A stretch of DNA of 64,000 nt from Zanthoxylum bungeanum (Eukaryota; Streptophyta; Magnoliopsida; Sapindales; Rutaceae). The number at the start of each line of letters is the position of its first letter. The first letter of the stretch is position 1. The position numbers were made by a program, and so were the translations under genes. Below are positions 47,396-59,270 of this stretch, one piece after another. The notes under the pieces are model-generated. The model had not been told where the DNA came from. It saw only the letters and a list, made by a program, of their open reading frames with translations, and did no database searches. The stretch lies in assembly GCA_019454045.1 (NCBI GenBank), contig SKCR01033651.1, positions 124,001-188,000 on the forward strand, in the 5' to 3' direction.

Positions 47396-50300
47396 ATAAA
47401 ATTGAAAAGTTGGATATTTAATATATAATCTGGGATTAAAATATTTTAAATGATTTAATTTTCAAATTGGGAATAAATAATATGTTACTTTATTTAATAA
47501 AATAACTTATTATACCTTAAGCCCAAAATTAAGCAAAATAAGTAGAGCGTAAAATCTTTGGAAGATTTATGTGACGATGACTTTAATGCTTAATTTAATA
47601 TACTTGTCATAAATCTAATTTTAGATTTAAGAAGTATTAAAATTGCAATTTATAATTCTTGGAGAATTAATTGACTATTCTAGATGAGATAAAGTCAAAG
47701 TTTACAATTGGGCATGTAGCACGAGGTGCACATCGTTTCGATATTCTAAAAACCCAAGGCTTGACCTAAGGTTTCTGAAATATTAAAAGGATAATTGAAA
47801 TATCCCAAAGTGACTACCATTTGGATATGGCAGACACGAAGGAATTAAAGAAAGGGCAAGGCTCTTACTTTAAAAATGTTTGTCTTAGTTATGTTCATAG
47901 CTAGTATTGAAATTAGATTTTAAATACTTAGTGTGGTACATAAAATATATGTATTGATGTTCAGAATCTGCTTTGAGCAGGATACTGACTTCAAGCCGAG
48001 ATTTCTCTGCGAATCGGAAACGGGACGAAAGTCGCTGTTTCGACCGTAGATACCTAAATTTAGGAACTACCCTTCGGGTGTGTACTTAAATTAGGAACTG
48101 TTATAATGTAACTAGTTTGACTAGAGACATTGTCTCTATATCAGTGTTTAATCCATTGTGGATAAACCTTTATATTCTAGAACACTAAGTGTTTTATTAT
48201 ATAAAGATGATACTGAGATAAATACATTAGATGTAAATAACAGAATTTATATTTTGAATATAATTAAAATCTCAAACATATAAAAAGACAAATAAATAGC
48301 TCAAATTGATTTGATCAATAGAGACTTATTTGTGGCATTGTTGTCTAGGACACAATTTAACGAGACTCGTATATCCACACTTTTGAAGAGTGGGTACTAG
48401 GACTGATTTGACTATTCAAATAAAGTCTACGAATCTAGTTTATTAGGTAAAGTACCTAAAATACTATTTACTTGGTAATAGTAAAAGTGCCACCGATCTG
48501 TTAGCCCTATTCATGGTGAAGTTAGTGGGCCCATATCTAGCTAGGCTAGATGTGAACATGAATATTTCGTGACCTTAACGGATGTGGCATCACGTTATGG
48601 TTATGTGTTTCTTTTGAAGAACACAAATCGAAAACTTTTAGAGTTTCGACACGAAATAGACAAACAGATCGGCTATAGTATTATACCGTCTCGGTAAGAC
48701 CGTAATGAAAAATACTTAAGCAATAAGATTCTTATATACTTGAAAGAGTATAGTATTCTTTCAAATGAGGACTCCTCCCGGAACACGTCAAAGTGACGGT
48801 GTGTCCGAACGGATTAACTGAATCATGTTAGACATGATAAGGCTAATCATGAGTCACTCTGAGCTACCATTTCCTTCAACAGGATAAGTTTTAACAGTGC
48901 AATAACTTATTTAGAATAAGGTTCCATATAAATCTGTTTGACAGATGTCATATAGGATATGAACGGGAAAGAAACCGGGTTTCTCATTCCTGACAATTTG
49001 GGTATGCCAGGCATAACGTTTGGATGATACCAAACTAAGGACCCAAATTGGATAAGTGCCAATATTGGTTATCCTAAAGGAAACCATAAGTATGGTACTT
49101 GTAAATCTCACATGAGAACAATGTGATTGTTGCTCACCATGCGGTTTTTCCTGAGAGGAATACCGATATGCAGTGGTTAGTGGGAGGATAGTGATACTCG
49201 ATGAAAATCGAAGTAATACTGTTCAAGGCACGAAGTCCTTAATGGAACAAAAATAGTTCATCTATGATGAATCTATACCATTAATCTTCGAATACACAAG
49301 AACCGTGTAGATCGGATAGAATCAGACAACAACCTGGGGTATGGGTTTCTGATCTCACCTCATAAAGATGTTAATCTTTTAAGGTATACCAACTGATTAC
49401 GTATGAGGTAGTGATACAAGGTATCGACTCCCTATTATGACAAAGTGTCATTAGTCCAAAATGGATTCCATGTATATCAACAAGTTTGGATACTAGTTGA
49501 TGTACCATAAGGCATTGTGCCTATTGGTACTTTATAAGTCTTCAAGGAAGACATACATGGAAGGCAACATACCAACGTACTAAGCTAGGCTTGTAAAGAA
49601 AAGGTAGAGTTATCAACATCGTGTTGATTCCGACGAAACCTTTTACCTGTTGCCATTGTAAATCCATTTGGATAATGCTTGCTAAAGCTATGTATTTCAT
49701 TTATGAAATATGACAGCTTAACGGAAAATCGCTTTCCTGAAAAGGAAACCTTTCGGAGGATGTTTATAACATCCTGTCGGTTTTATCGTACCATAACAAG
49801 GAAACAAGGTTTGCAGGTTATTCGATCCATGTTTGGATTGAAGCAAGCATAGGTTCTAGGAATTGTCGTTTTGATGTAATCATAATGGAGTATGATTTAA
49901 TTCAAAACGAAATGATTCTTGTGTATATAAGGAGGTTAGTGGGAGTGCACTGACATGAATGTCATGTAAAATAATGATAATATGTCATTTCTTGGAAATG
50001 AAATTCCCATAAAGCAATTGGTGAAAGCTTGGCTTTCATAAGAAATTCTCCGTAGACTTCTGGGGAGTAACAACCTTTATTCAAGGAATAAAGATCTACT
50101 GGGATAGATTTGGAGTTGTTAACACTCTCTGGGAAATTGTACATTTAGAATGTACTTGTATTGATGTCTCATACGCTTCGAACATATGGAGTCACAATCG
50201 GGTCAATCCAAGTGATAGTCACTGGATTGAAGATTAAGAACATCTGTTAGTATTTGAGAGAACTAAAGATGATGTCTTAAACTATGGAGATGGAGAACTT

Positions 50301-50738
50301 GAAGTGACTGGGATCACTATTGCAAGTTTCCAAACCGGTAAATAATACGGTACTATAAAGTTTGAATAACGGGACAGTAAGCTGGAAATATTCCGAGTAA
50401 GATAACTGTTGCCGAATAAACAACAAATGCGGATTATTGATGCAGCTGAGGCAGCAATAGAAGCCATTTGGATCGAAAATAAATCTAATTAGATTAGATA
50501 TAGTTCTTTTAGCAGCTGAGCTAGGCGTCAGCACAGGCTGAGGAATTAAAGGTCTCATCGACGATCCAGATATATACTTCTATATCATCTGATTTGTTCG
50601 GATCATACATCATGGCGATGTGATGATCGTGTAAATCGCGTCCGACGATAATTAAGCAAATCCGCTGACGAAAATCTTTTCTCAGCAATTTGAGCGAATC
50701 GTACATAGTTCGGGTGTGGGACACTCGAGTGACTGGCT
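47396..50738 (+). pseudogene. Element E gag-pol remnant
   Basis: This aligns by nucleotide with A and C from gag through RNase H, but has stops and indels throughout. The start codon is ATA (47396-47398), as in B and D. AAATAGTTCATC carries the nonsense TAG shared with B. The YVDD codons are replaced by a degenerate ATAATGATAATATG-type stretch near 49970. About 165 bp between RT and RNase H is missing near 50130-50162 at the same place as in B. A late part resembling the RNase H end runs to TGA near 50736. No protein can be expected. Confidence 0.87.
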
Positions 50739-50745
50739 ATGTGCC

Positions 50746-50756
50746 AAGTGGGAGAT
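50746..50756 (+). other. Polypurine tract of element E
   Basis: AAGTGGGAGAT lies directly before LTR2. It is intact despite the decay of the coding part. Confidence 0.85.
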
Positions 50757-52885
50757 TGTTGGATAATATGACCCATAGCGTCACTATTTGTACAGATCAC
50801 GGTGTTGTTGTACAAATTAACTATGTGACAAGGAAATTGCACTCTCATCTTTTGTGATTAAATCACCATAAATATATATAAATGAAGAGAGGTCCATATG
50901 ATTAGTTCCTGGATTGAGAATGATATGAGACAGTATCAGTCCACGAAGGATTAATCATTAAATATCCCTAGCCGGAGTATTATCGAGACAGGACATCGAT
51001 AATGCGGAATAGGCTAGTATTGCACTTGTGCGCGTTGTGAGGGCACAACGGCATAGTTCTCATATATTTAAGTATTGGATACTTATGCAAGTGCGATAGG
51101 AGGTTGTGTTTCACCGATGGTACGGGAAACAGCTTCGCTCTGGATAGACCCCTCGGAATCCCATTGGTATTATGACTTTGTGTCTATGGGAGGCCGAAAT
51201 CAAGGTAGGTGTGTATAGTCTTAACCTGAGACTTGCATCGCTAATACTTGCGATAATCGGTAGACTTTGGTCTTGGTGGTACAGGGCTTTAACCGGTTCT
51301 GCGTACACCGCTTCTGGGTTTATCAGAGAGTCGTAGTGTATTGGGTGTGATGTCGAGACGGAAGTATCACTTCAGTCATAGTGGAGATGATCTCACACAG
51401 GATACGGTATTAGTCTCTTAAGTGCTGGCCGGCCATCGGGATATTATGACAAGGTCATGTATATCCGATTTTAGAGACTAGTTACCAGACATCCGACATG
51501 TGCTTCGGACGGGGCAGACACTTATCCAGCCCCAGCCCTAGCACGTGACTATCCGATACTGGGCCGATATACACAATACTACGGTATACTATGCTTGATA
51601 CAGATCTATATATTCCTGTAAGAATATTTCTGGAGAATTGGGTAGGCATGGCGCTTTGCTAGAAGCCAACCTTGTCTTGTAAACCGGTATAAACGTAGTA
51701 CGAGGTACTTACGTGTTCGGATACTCCGACGACCGTATTTACTGCCAACATATATGGAGATTTCATGGGTCGCTTCCTGAAGATTCACCGATGATGTATA
51801 ACTCGCACTTAATTAATCTAGGATTAATTAGAAGAGAGAGAAAATTAATCTGGGATTAACTGCGGAGATATTTTATCTGGGATAAAATATTAATTAAAGA
51901 GAGAGAACGATTAATTTAGAATTATTCGATAAAATAATATATTCGATATATTATAAGAAATTGGATTTCGACGCGGAATTAAAATTAGATTTTAATTCGG
52001 GCGAACGAATTAATTTAGAATTAATTCGTTAGCGACATGAATAGTGATTTCGTTAGGCGTAATCATTTAATTACGACGCGACGGAAAATTCGTTAATTTG
52101 GAATTAGCAAACCCGAGCCCGAGAGTGATTGCGAGCGCATTCGCATTTCGAATTCGAGCGCGGCACGCAAGTCACGTCAAGCGTCAAATCATTAGTCACA
52201 TCATACGTCAAATCAATTGTCACTTTGAGTGATGTGACTTGACAACATGTCACTTTATTAAAGTGATGTGATGTGACTTAAAGTAAAAAGTAGAAGTGAT
52301 ATGGTTGTTGGAAAAAGCATTAATAAACTTTTACTTTTTGACTTTTGGTATTTTGGAAAATTGAAAAGTTGTATATGGTTTATTTTATTTTTAGAAAATA
52401 TATAAACCAAAATTACATTTTTCTTTACACATCATTGTCTCTTTCATTTACGGTTTCAAGGTGAAACCATTTTCCCTCTCTTTTTTCTCTTCTCCCTCTC
52501 ACGGCTCACTGCCGATTTCTTCTCAAAACATTTTGGTATGAACCGAATCAAGAAGAGAAGCAAGGAAGATGAAGAAGTGCTAGCACACCTTGGGTTATAT
52601 TATGGTGATAGGGAAACGAATTTGTGAGCTTGGAAAGCTTGAAGCTTGGAGCTTCAATGGAGTCTTGCATGGCCGATTTTGGAGCATCAAAAACAGCCCC
52701 CCACCGGCAGTCCACTGCAGTTCAAGAAGCACAAAACCGAGCTTCATGAAGGGCAAAAACGCAACTTGTTCTTCCTAGCATCAAACCCATCAATGTGAGT
52801 ATGTATTCCGCACCTCCTATGTTGTGTATTCATGCGTTTTCTTGCTTGATTTTGTTGATCTTGGGACCTATATTAGAACTCGACA
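50757..52885 (+). repeat. LTR2 of element E (middle LTR)
   Basis: 2129 bp, same ends as LTR1, differing at few positions (for example CATCATTTG/CATCTTTTG, AGCTGGAG/AGCCGGAG). Unusually, it is followed not by target DNA but by a second primer site and leader. TATATATAAAT at 50873-50883. Confidence 0.95.
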
Positions 52886-55800
52886 ATGGTATCTTGAGCT
52901 ATTATCAAGCATGAAAAAGTTAGGGTTAAAATTGGGTAAACTCGATTTAGGCATGATTTGGTTGAATTGTTTGATGAAGTATGCTTGAATGAGGTTGAAT
53001 TGAAGTTGTGTATGATCAATTTCATGAAATTGATCATACATTCAATTTTCCCTAAATTTTGGGCATGACAAATTGGGTAAAATCAATTGAAGCATGATTT
53101 GATTAAATTGATTGATTAAGTATGCTTAAATGTTGTTGAATTAATGATTGATTGGATCAATTTGAAGAAATTATGTTTGGAACAAATTTCCCCAATTTTT
53201 ATGTTGGCATAAAGTGACAAATTTGGGTAAACTTGATTTTGAGCATATTTTGTGAAATTGGATGAATGAGAATGCTTAAAGTATGTTTAATTTAAGATTG
53301 ATTGGATCATTTTGAAGAAGAAATTATGTTTGGAACAAATTTCCCCAATTTTTTATGTTGGCATAAAGTGACAATTTGGGTAAACTTGATTTTGAGCATG
53401 TTTGATGAAATTGGATGATTTAGAATGCTTAAAGTATGTTTAATTGAGGATTGATTGGATCAATTTGTTGAAAATGAGTTTGGAACAATTTTCCCCAAAT
53501 TGCTTATGTTGGCCGAAAATTGAGACCCTAATATCTTGGTGAATTTTTGTTTGTTTGATCATTGGATGACTTGAAACAAGTGGGTAATGTTGAATTGAAA
53601 TTTGATTGGATTGAATTTTGATTTGGAACAATTTTCCCAAATTAAAGTAGGCTTGGCCGAATTCTATTGGATATGAAATCATTGTGTTTTTTGTATTTTG
53701 ATTCATTAGATGAGTTTAATTGATTTGGGAAATGATGATTGTGGATTCAATTGGATTGAAACCGAATCGGATTTGAAAAACCCCTAATTGCCGAGAACAA
53801 AAGCATGTAAATTGGGTTTGATTTTAATAAATTGTGTTGGATACTATTTAATGTTAAAGTGCATGATTAATTAGGCTAATTGATGTTTTAGAAATGTTAA
53901 TTGGATAATTAATTGTGTATTACACTTAGGTTAATTAATTATGGAATTAGAATTTTATAAGTTAATTAATTTAGCTTATTTTGGAAATTGGGCCTTTAAG
54001 GTTGTGATGGGCTTTTGGGCTTGGTTGTACCAAGTTAGGTTTAGGCCAATTTGGTTGGATCCAATTGGGCCTAAAACCGCATCCATAAAGTCCAATTATG
54101 ACTTAATGGACTTTAATTATTTAATCGGGCCTAATGGGCCAAAATTAATTTAAAGGCTTATGGGGTAACTCCCGGATTGGATTTTGGTTATTCGGTTTGA
54201 CCCGAGTTGACCAAAAGTCCACGCCTTATAGAAATTAATTAAAAGCCATTGGACTTTAATTAAATAAACATTAGATGTTAATCGGCTTTGAGACCCGTTG
54301 CGATTAAATTTGGAATTTAAGTCGTAAAGGTTCGTTAATAAAAGTGTAATATTTAATTTGGAATTAAATAGTGAATTAGAATTAAATGCGTATTAAATTG
54401 GATTTAATTATGTAGTTTAATTTAATTCAAGAATTCGTACTTTGAGTACTTATTCGCAATACGTGTTTGACTCGAACAAAATCAAATCTTTGTTTGAACA
54501 TTGGATGATCACTAATTATCAAGATTAATTAATTTGATTAATTGATTGATAACATGCTTGTATGAATACATGGTTGGATGTTTGAATAATGTATATCGGA
54601 TGGATATTAGAAGGGTGGGGCAATTTTAGAAATTGTTGTAATAAATTTGATTTATTAATTGGACCTGCGAGTCCAGCATTATCTCCTATTTCTTTGTATT
54701 CTCTTCTCACCTATTCCCCTCAATGTAAATGAGGTTTCTTTAGAAGTGTAGTGTAACGGGTAGAAGAAATATTAGTGCTAGCGGGAGAGAGAAAGTGAGA
54801 GATCTGATCTAGGATCAATATGTAAAAATATCCATCCGCATATCATTATTATTTTATTTCATACTCGTTTTATTATGTGTTTAGAATGCATGCTTAAGGG
54901 TGTATGATGATGAGACATTAACAAAGATAATAAATTGGTAACCAATTTGCACGCGAAAAACCCTCGTTAAATATCAAGCGTTTATTTTCCTTCCATTGAG
55001 TGATTCTTACTCAAGATCCGAGATTGGCAGGGGTTGTTGGCCAAAGTCAAGCCCTTGTCCGTCAAAGATGTGTTTTAATCACGAGGCTTTGTTCCATATC
55101 GGTGTCGTGTCCAAGTTGTGGTTGTTGGCCAAAGTCAAGACCACTTCTTGTCCATAGACATTGATTACGAAGCTTCCATGTCAATGGGTCTGTGCTTGAC
55201 TGGGATCACTAGGTTTGTTGTGCCAAAGCCAAGGCCTAGTTGATTCAGAGGAAAAAGGTTAGGGTATACATTCGATGTATAGGCATATATAAGATATATG
55301 TTTGGGACTTGGATGTCCACCTACTGGATCTAGGAGTTGGATGAGATCCAATTGATCTTCGAGATCTACCTAGTTAATTATCATACAATTTGTTGGCCAA
55401 AGTCAAGATTGTGTGATATTTAACGGGATCCTAGCCCACTAGGAAACACGGTTTCCCGAGTACTCGACAGAGGGTTAGAGGCTCGACGAAAAATAGTGGG
55501 AGGCAAGAATTGAATTTGCAATACTCGTTCAATTACTCGCCATACGCGCTCATTTAAATTATTTCGTCATTAGATTAAATGTTAGTTAGACTAATATTTA
55601 AATTGTTGTTTTAATAAACAGTTGGACTGTATTATACTTGATTATATATAATTGGATTATATTAATCAATATATTTGAATTAATTAATTTCAGTTTACAG
55701 TTGATTTTATAATTGGATTATAGTAATCAATGTAATTGAGGTTAATTAATTGGATTATATTTGATTATATAGTTGGACTATTATAATCATTATAATATAT

Positions 55801-56430
55801 ATAGTACCACTAATCGTTGATTAAATAGTTGGACTATTGTAATCAAGATAAAATTGAAAAGTTGGATATTTAAAATATAATCTGGGATTAAAATATTTTA
55901 AATGATTTAATTTTCAAATTGGGAATAAATAATATGTTACTTTATTTAATAAAATAACTTATTATACCTTAAGCCCAAAATTAAGCAAAATAAGTAGAGC
56001 GTAAAATCTTTGGAAGATTTATGTGACGATGACTTTAATGCTTAATTTAATATACTTGTCATAAATCTAATTTTAGATTTAAGAAGTATTAAAATTGCAA
56101 TTTATAATTCTTGGAGAATTAATTGACTATTCTAGAGGAGATAAAGTCAAAGTTTGCAATTGAGCATGTAGCACGAGGTGCACATCGTTTCGATATTCTA
56201 AAAACCCAAGGCTTGACCTAAGGTTTCTGAAATATTAAAAGGATAATTGAAATATCCCAAAGTGACTACCATTTGGATATGGCAGACACGAAGGAATTAA
56301 AGAAAGGGCAAGGCTCTTACTTTAAAAATGTTTGTCTTAGTTATGTTCACAGCTAGTATTGAAATTAGATTTTAAATACTTAGTGTGGTACATAAAATAT
56401 ATGTATTGATGTTCAGAATCTGCTTTGAGC
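52886..56430 (+). repeat. Second, partial internal region of element E
   Basis: This repeats 44429-47972 almost exactly: primer site 52887-52899, palindrome 53009-53040, leader, motif copies, pre-gag repeats and the decayed gag. Small differences include an extra GAA near 53317. It stops at CAGAATCTGCTTTGAGCA, where unit 1 continues with GGATACTGAC. Confidence 0.93.
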
Positions 56431-57664
56431 ATGGCGCTTTGCTAGAAGCCAACCTTGTTTTGTAAACCGGTATAAACGTAGTACGAGGTACTTACGTGTT
56501 CGGATACTCCGACGACCGTATTTACTGCCAACATATCTGGAGATCTCATGGGTCGCTTCCTGAAGATTCACCGATGATGTATAACTCGCACTTAATTAAT
56601 CTAGGATTAATTAGAAGGGAGAGAAAATTAATCTGGGATTAACTGCGGAGATATTTTATCTGGGATAAAATATTAATTAAAGAGAGAGAACGATTAATTT
56701 GGAATTATTCGATAAAATAATATTCGATATATTATAAGAAATTGGATTTCGACGCGGAATTAAAATTAGATTTTAATTCGGGCGAACGAATTAATTTAGA
56801 ATTAATTCGTTAGCGACATGAATAGTGATTTCGTTAGGCGTAATCATTTAATTACGACGCGACGGAAAATTCGTTAATTTGGAATTAGCGAACCCGAGCC
56901 CGAGAGTGATTGCGAGCGCATTCACATTTCGAATTCGAGCGCGGCACGCAAGTCACATCAAGCGTCAAATCGTTAGTCACATCATACGTCAAATCAATTG
57001 TCACTTTGAGTGATGTGACTTGACAACATGTCACTTTATTAAAGTGATGTGATGTGACTTAAAGTAAAAAGTAGAAGTGATATGGTTGTTGGAAAAAGCA
57101 TTAATAAACTTTTACTTTTTGACTTTTGGTATTTTGGAAAATTGAAAAGTTGTATATGGTTTATTTTATTTTTAGAAAATATATAAACCAAAATTACATT
57201 TTTCTTTACACATCATTGTCTCTCTCATTTACGGTTTCAAGGTGAAACCATTTTCCCTCTCTTTTTTCTCTTCTCCCTCTCACGGCTCACTGCCGATTTC
57301 TTCTCAAAAATTTTGGTATGACCGAATCAAGAAGAGAAGCAAGGAAGATGAAGAAGTGCTAGCACACCTTGGGTTATATTATGGTGATAGGGAAACGAAT
57401 TTGTGAGCTTGGAAAGCTTGAAGCTTGGAGCTTCAATGGAGTCTTGCATGGCCGATTTTGGAGCATCAAAAAAAGCCACCCACCGGCAGTCCACTGCAGT
57501 TCAAGAAGCACAAAACCGAGCTTCATGGACGGAAAAAACGCAACTTGTTCTTCCTATCATCAAACCCATCAATGTGAGTATGTATTCCGCACCTCCTATG
57601 TTGTGTATTCATGCATTTTCTTGCTTGATTTTGTTGATCTTGAGACCTATATTAGAACTCGACA
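56431..57664 (+). repeat. LTR3 of element E, 5'-truncated
   Basis: This corresponds to LTR1 from about 43191 to its end (GCATGGCGCTTTGC to ACTCGACA). The first ~890 bases, including the first TATA-like box and the LTR start, are missing. The right end is exact and is followed by ATTGA. Confidence 0.93.
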
Positions 57665-58171
57665 ATTGATTGTCGTATGTATTAGCGGTGCAAGTCTCAG
57701 GTTAAGACCAAATACACCTACCCTGATTGCAGACTCCCATAGACACATAATCATACTACCAATGAGATTCTGCGGGGGTCTATCCAGAGCGAAGCTGTTT
57801 CCCGTACCATCGGTAAAACATAACCTCCTATTACACTTGCATGAGTATCATATACACAAATATATGAGAACTATACTGTTGTGTCCTCACAAATGCGCAC
57901 AAGTGTAATACTAGTCTTTTACGTATTTATCGATGTCCAATCTCAATAATACTCTGACTAGGGATATTTAATGATTTATCCTTCGTGGACTGATACTGTC
58001 TCATATCATTCTCCGTCCAGGAACAAATCATATGGACCTCTCATCATTTATACATCTAGGTGATCTAATCACCAATGATAAGAGTGCAATCTCCTTTGTT
58101 ACATAGTTAATTTGTACAACAACACCATGATCTGTACAAATATTGACGTTATGGGTCATAATTGTCCAACA
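57665..58171 (-). repeat. 5' LTR of element D, part 2
   Basis: This begins with the second ATTGA copy and TTGTCGTATGTATTAGCGG, which continues the LTR broken at 42301, and ends ATTGTCCAACA at 58171. Then GGGTT, the target duplication of D. Confidence 0.92.
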
Positions 58172-59246
58172 GGGTTAACATGATGCGTGTATGCATGAGA
58201 TACATGAGATGCAAATGGTTATCAAAACAACATATATCCTTCCGATCTTATTTCTCCCACACTCGTGGTAAGTCCATTTATGTCCTAGGTATGGCTTATT
58301 CCATTCACCAATGTGGGGTAAACAAAATCGTCTCTCCTACGCTACAGGGTGAACCTTGGCTGCCTCAGTCCATTTCCATCAGTAAAAGACAAAGACCGCC
58401 CATTTATAATTTTAACTAAGCCTATTATAGGGATCGTGCCATTGTCTAGAAACGACGAATTGGGCCTTCGGTAATCGCGGTCATGGGGACGAACTTGGAG
58501 GTATAAAAAAGTATGCAAATATGCCATAACAAGGCGTATCCTTTCTGGATGAAAGCCAGTGCGGATATCTGACTCATTCTTCTAGCATATTTGGATCATG
58601 TTTGGACTTTCTAAGCCCATCAAGGTTTTCATACAAGTTGGCCCATTATCATTTTAAAGTATTCAATCAGATTATCGCGAGGTGTAAATGAGTCCCAGTT
58701 GAAAAAGCCCAACATGTTTATACTTTTGCGATAAGGTGGCTAAATAACTTCAAATGATAGGGGGCCCAACCACAAAGTGGCCCATCATCATTTTGAAAAC
58801 TTTTGGCCCAATCATCATAAAATGCAAACTCGTCACAGTTTAAATGGCCCAACAAGTTTGTATCTTATGATTGAGAAGTCCAAATGAGTCTAAATGATGA
58901 TGGTCCCAAACACAAGCAAAAAGGGTGGCTTCTATAGGTCATACAACTATGGTTCACATGCGGGTTTATAGGAGTATAGACAAAGGCTCCCGCTAGTGAA
59001 TGGGTTGCCCACAACTAGGTCTCCCCACTCAAGGGTTCGAGCGACCAAATGAGCACGCCCTTTTTATACCCTAATGTACGTGCCAACGAGTGATGATGCC
59101 ATATAATGATCCGCAGCCTCGAGCGGAAGTGACTTCATGATACATGACACCATCTATGTAAAAAGGGTATGCAAAATATATGAGACCTGGAATACTAAAG
59201 CACAAACCACAAATAATACAAGGCATTATTTTGAGGCCGATTCTCT
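58172..59246 (-). other. Element F leader, between primer site and element D
   Basis: The sequence interrupted at 24745 continues here. No coding frame is recognisable. Words such as GGCCCATCATCATTTTGAAA recur between 58635 and 58910 with changing spacing. Read on the minus strand it would be the 5' untranslated or leader part of the Tat/Ogre-like element, just inside the primer site. Confidence 0.55.
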
Positions 59247-59265
59247 ATCCCCAGTGGAGTCGCCA
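59247..59265 (-). other. Primer-binding site for tRNA-Arg (element F)
   Basis: The plus strand ATCCCCAGTGGAGTCGCCA equals, as I recall it, the 3' end of plant tRNA-Arg(ACG) with CCA. On the minus strand it reads TGGCGACTCCACTGGGGAT, a 19-base primer site. tRNA-Arg priming is known for Ogre/Tat Ty3/gypsy elements. It fixes F's orientation as minus, with its 5' LTR to the right. Confidence 0.72.
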
Positions 59266-59270
59266 GACTA

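Larger units (their letters stand above)
42302..57664 (+). mobile_element. Element E: tandem, three-LTR copia array, plus strand
   Basis: The order is LTR1 (42302-44428), internal 1 (44429-50756), LTR2 (50757-52885), partial internal 2 (52886 to about 56430), truncated LTR3 (56431-57664). ATTGA flanks the whole array, so it occupies a single insertion site in D's 5' LTR. LTR1 and LTR2 look about 99% identical, as do internal 1 and 2. The coding part is heavily decayed. The join between internal 2 and LTR3 shares GCA, so a deletion of about 3.7 kb removed the rest of internal 2 and the start of LTR3. Confidence 0.93.
24746..58171 (-). mobile_element. Element D: chimeric, pol-deleted copia retrotransposon, minus strand, holding elements C and E
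   Basis: The ends are TGTTGGTTTC at 24746 and GTCCAACA at 58171, with GGGTT on both sides (24741-24745 and 58172-58176). The left (3') LTR is split by element C, the right (5') LTR by the E complex. With both removed, D is about 8.0 kb: 3' LTR, polypurine tract, ~170 bases of pol end, a ~545-base foreign segment, a gag remnant, a leader, a primer site and the 5' LTR. Most of integrase, RT and RNase H is absent. LTRs differ by about 3-4% over the first 200 bases. It cannot have moved with its own proteins. Confidence 0.92.

Noticed and set aside
50130..50162. Possible independent deletions in B and E between RT and RNase H
   Set aside because: The flanking join has similar residual sequence in both (GTACATT followed by an AATGTA-like stretch), so one shared event is simpler, although B has lost additional sequence beside it.
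56431..57664. LTR3 of E as an independent solo LTR
   Set aside because: It lacks the first ~890 bases and has no duplication on its left. It shares the outer ATTGA with LTR1, so it is the end of the same array.
59247..59265. Partial tRNA-Arg gene
   Set aside because: Only the 3' acceptor and part of the T-arm sequence are present, including the CCA that plant nuclear tRNA genes do not encode. A primer site explains it better.
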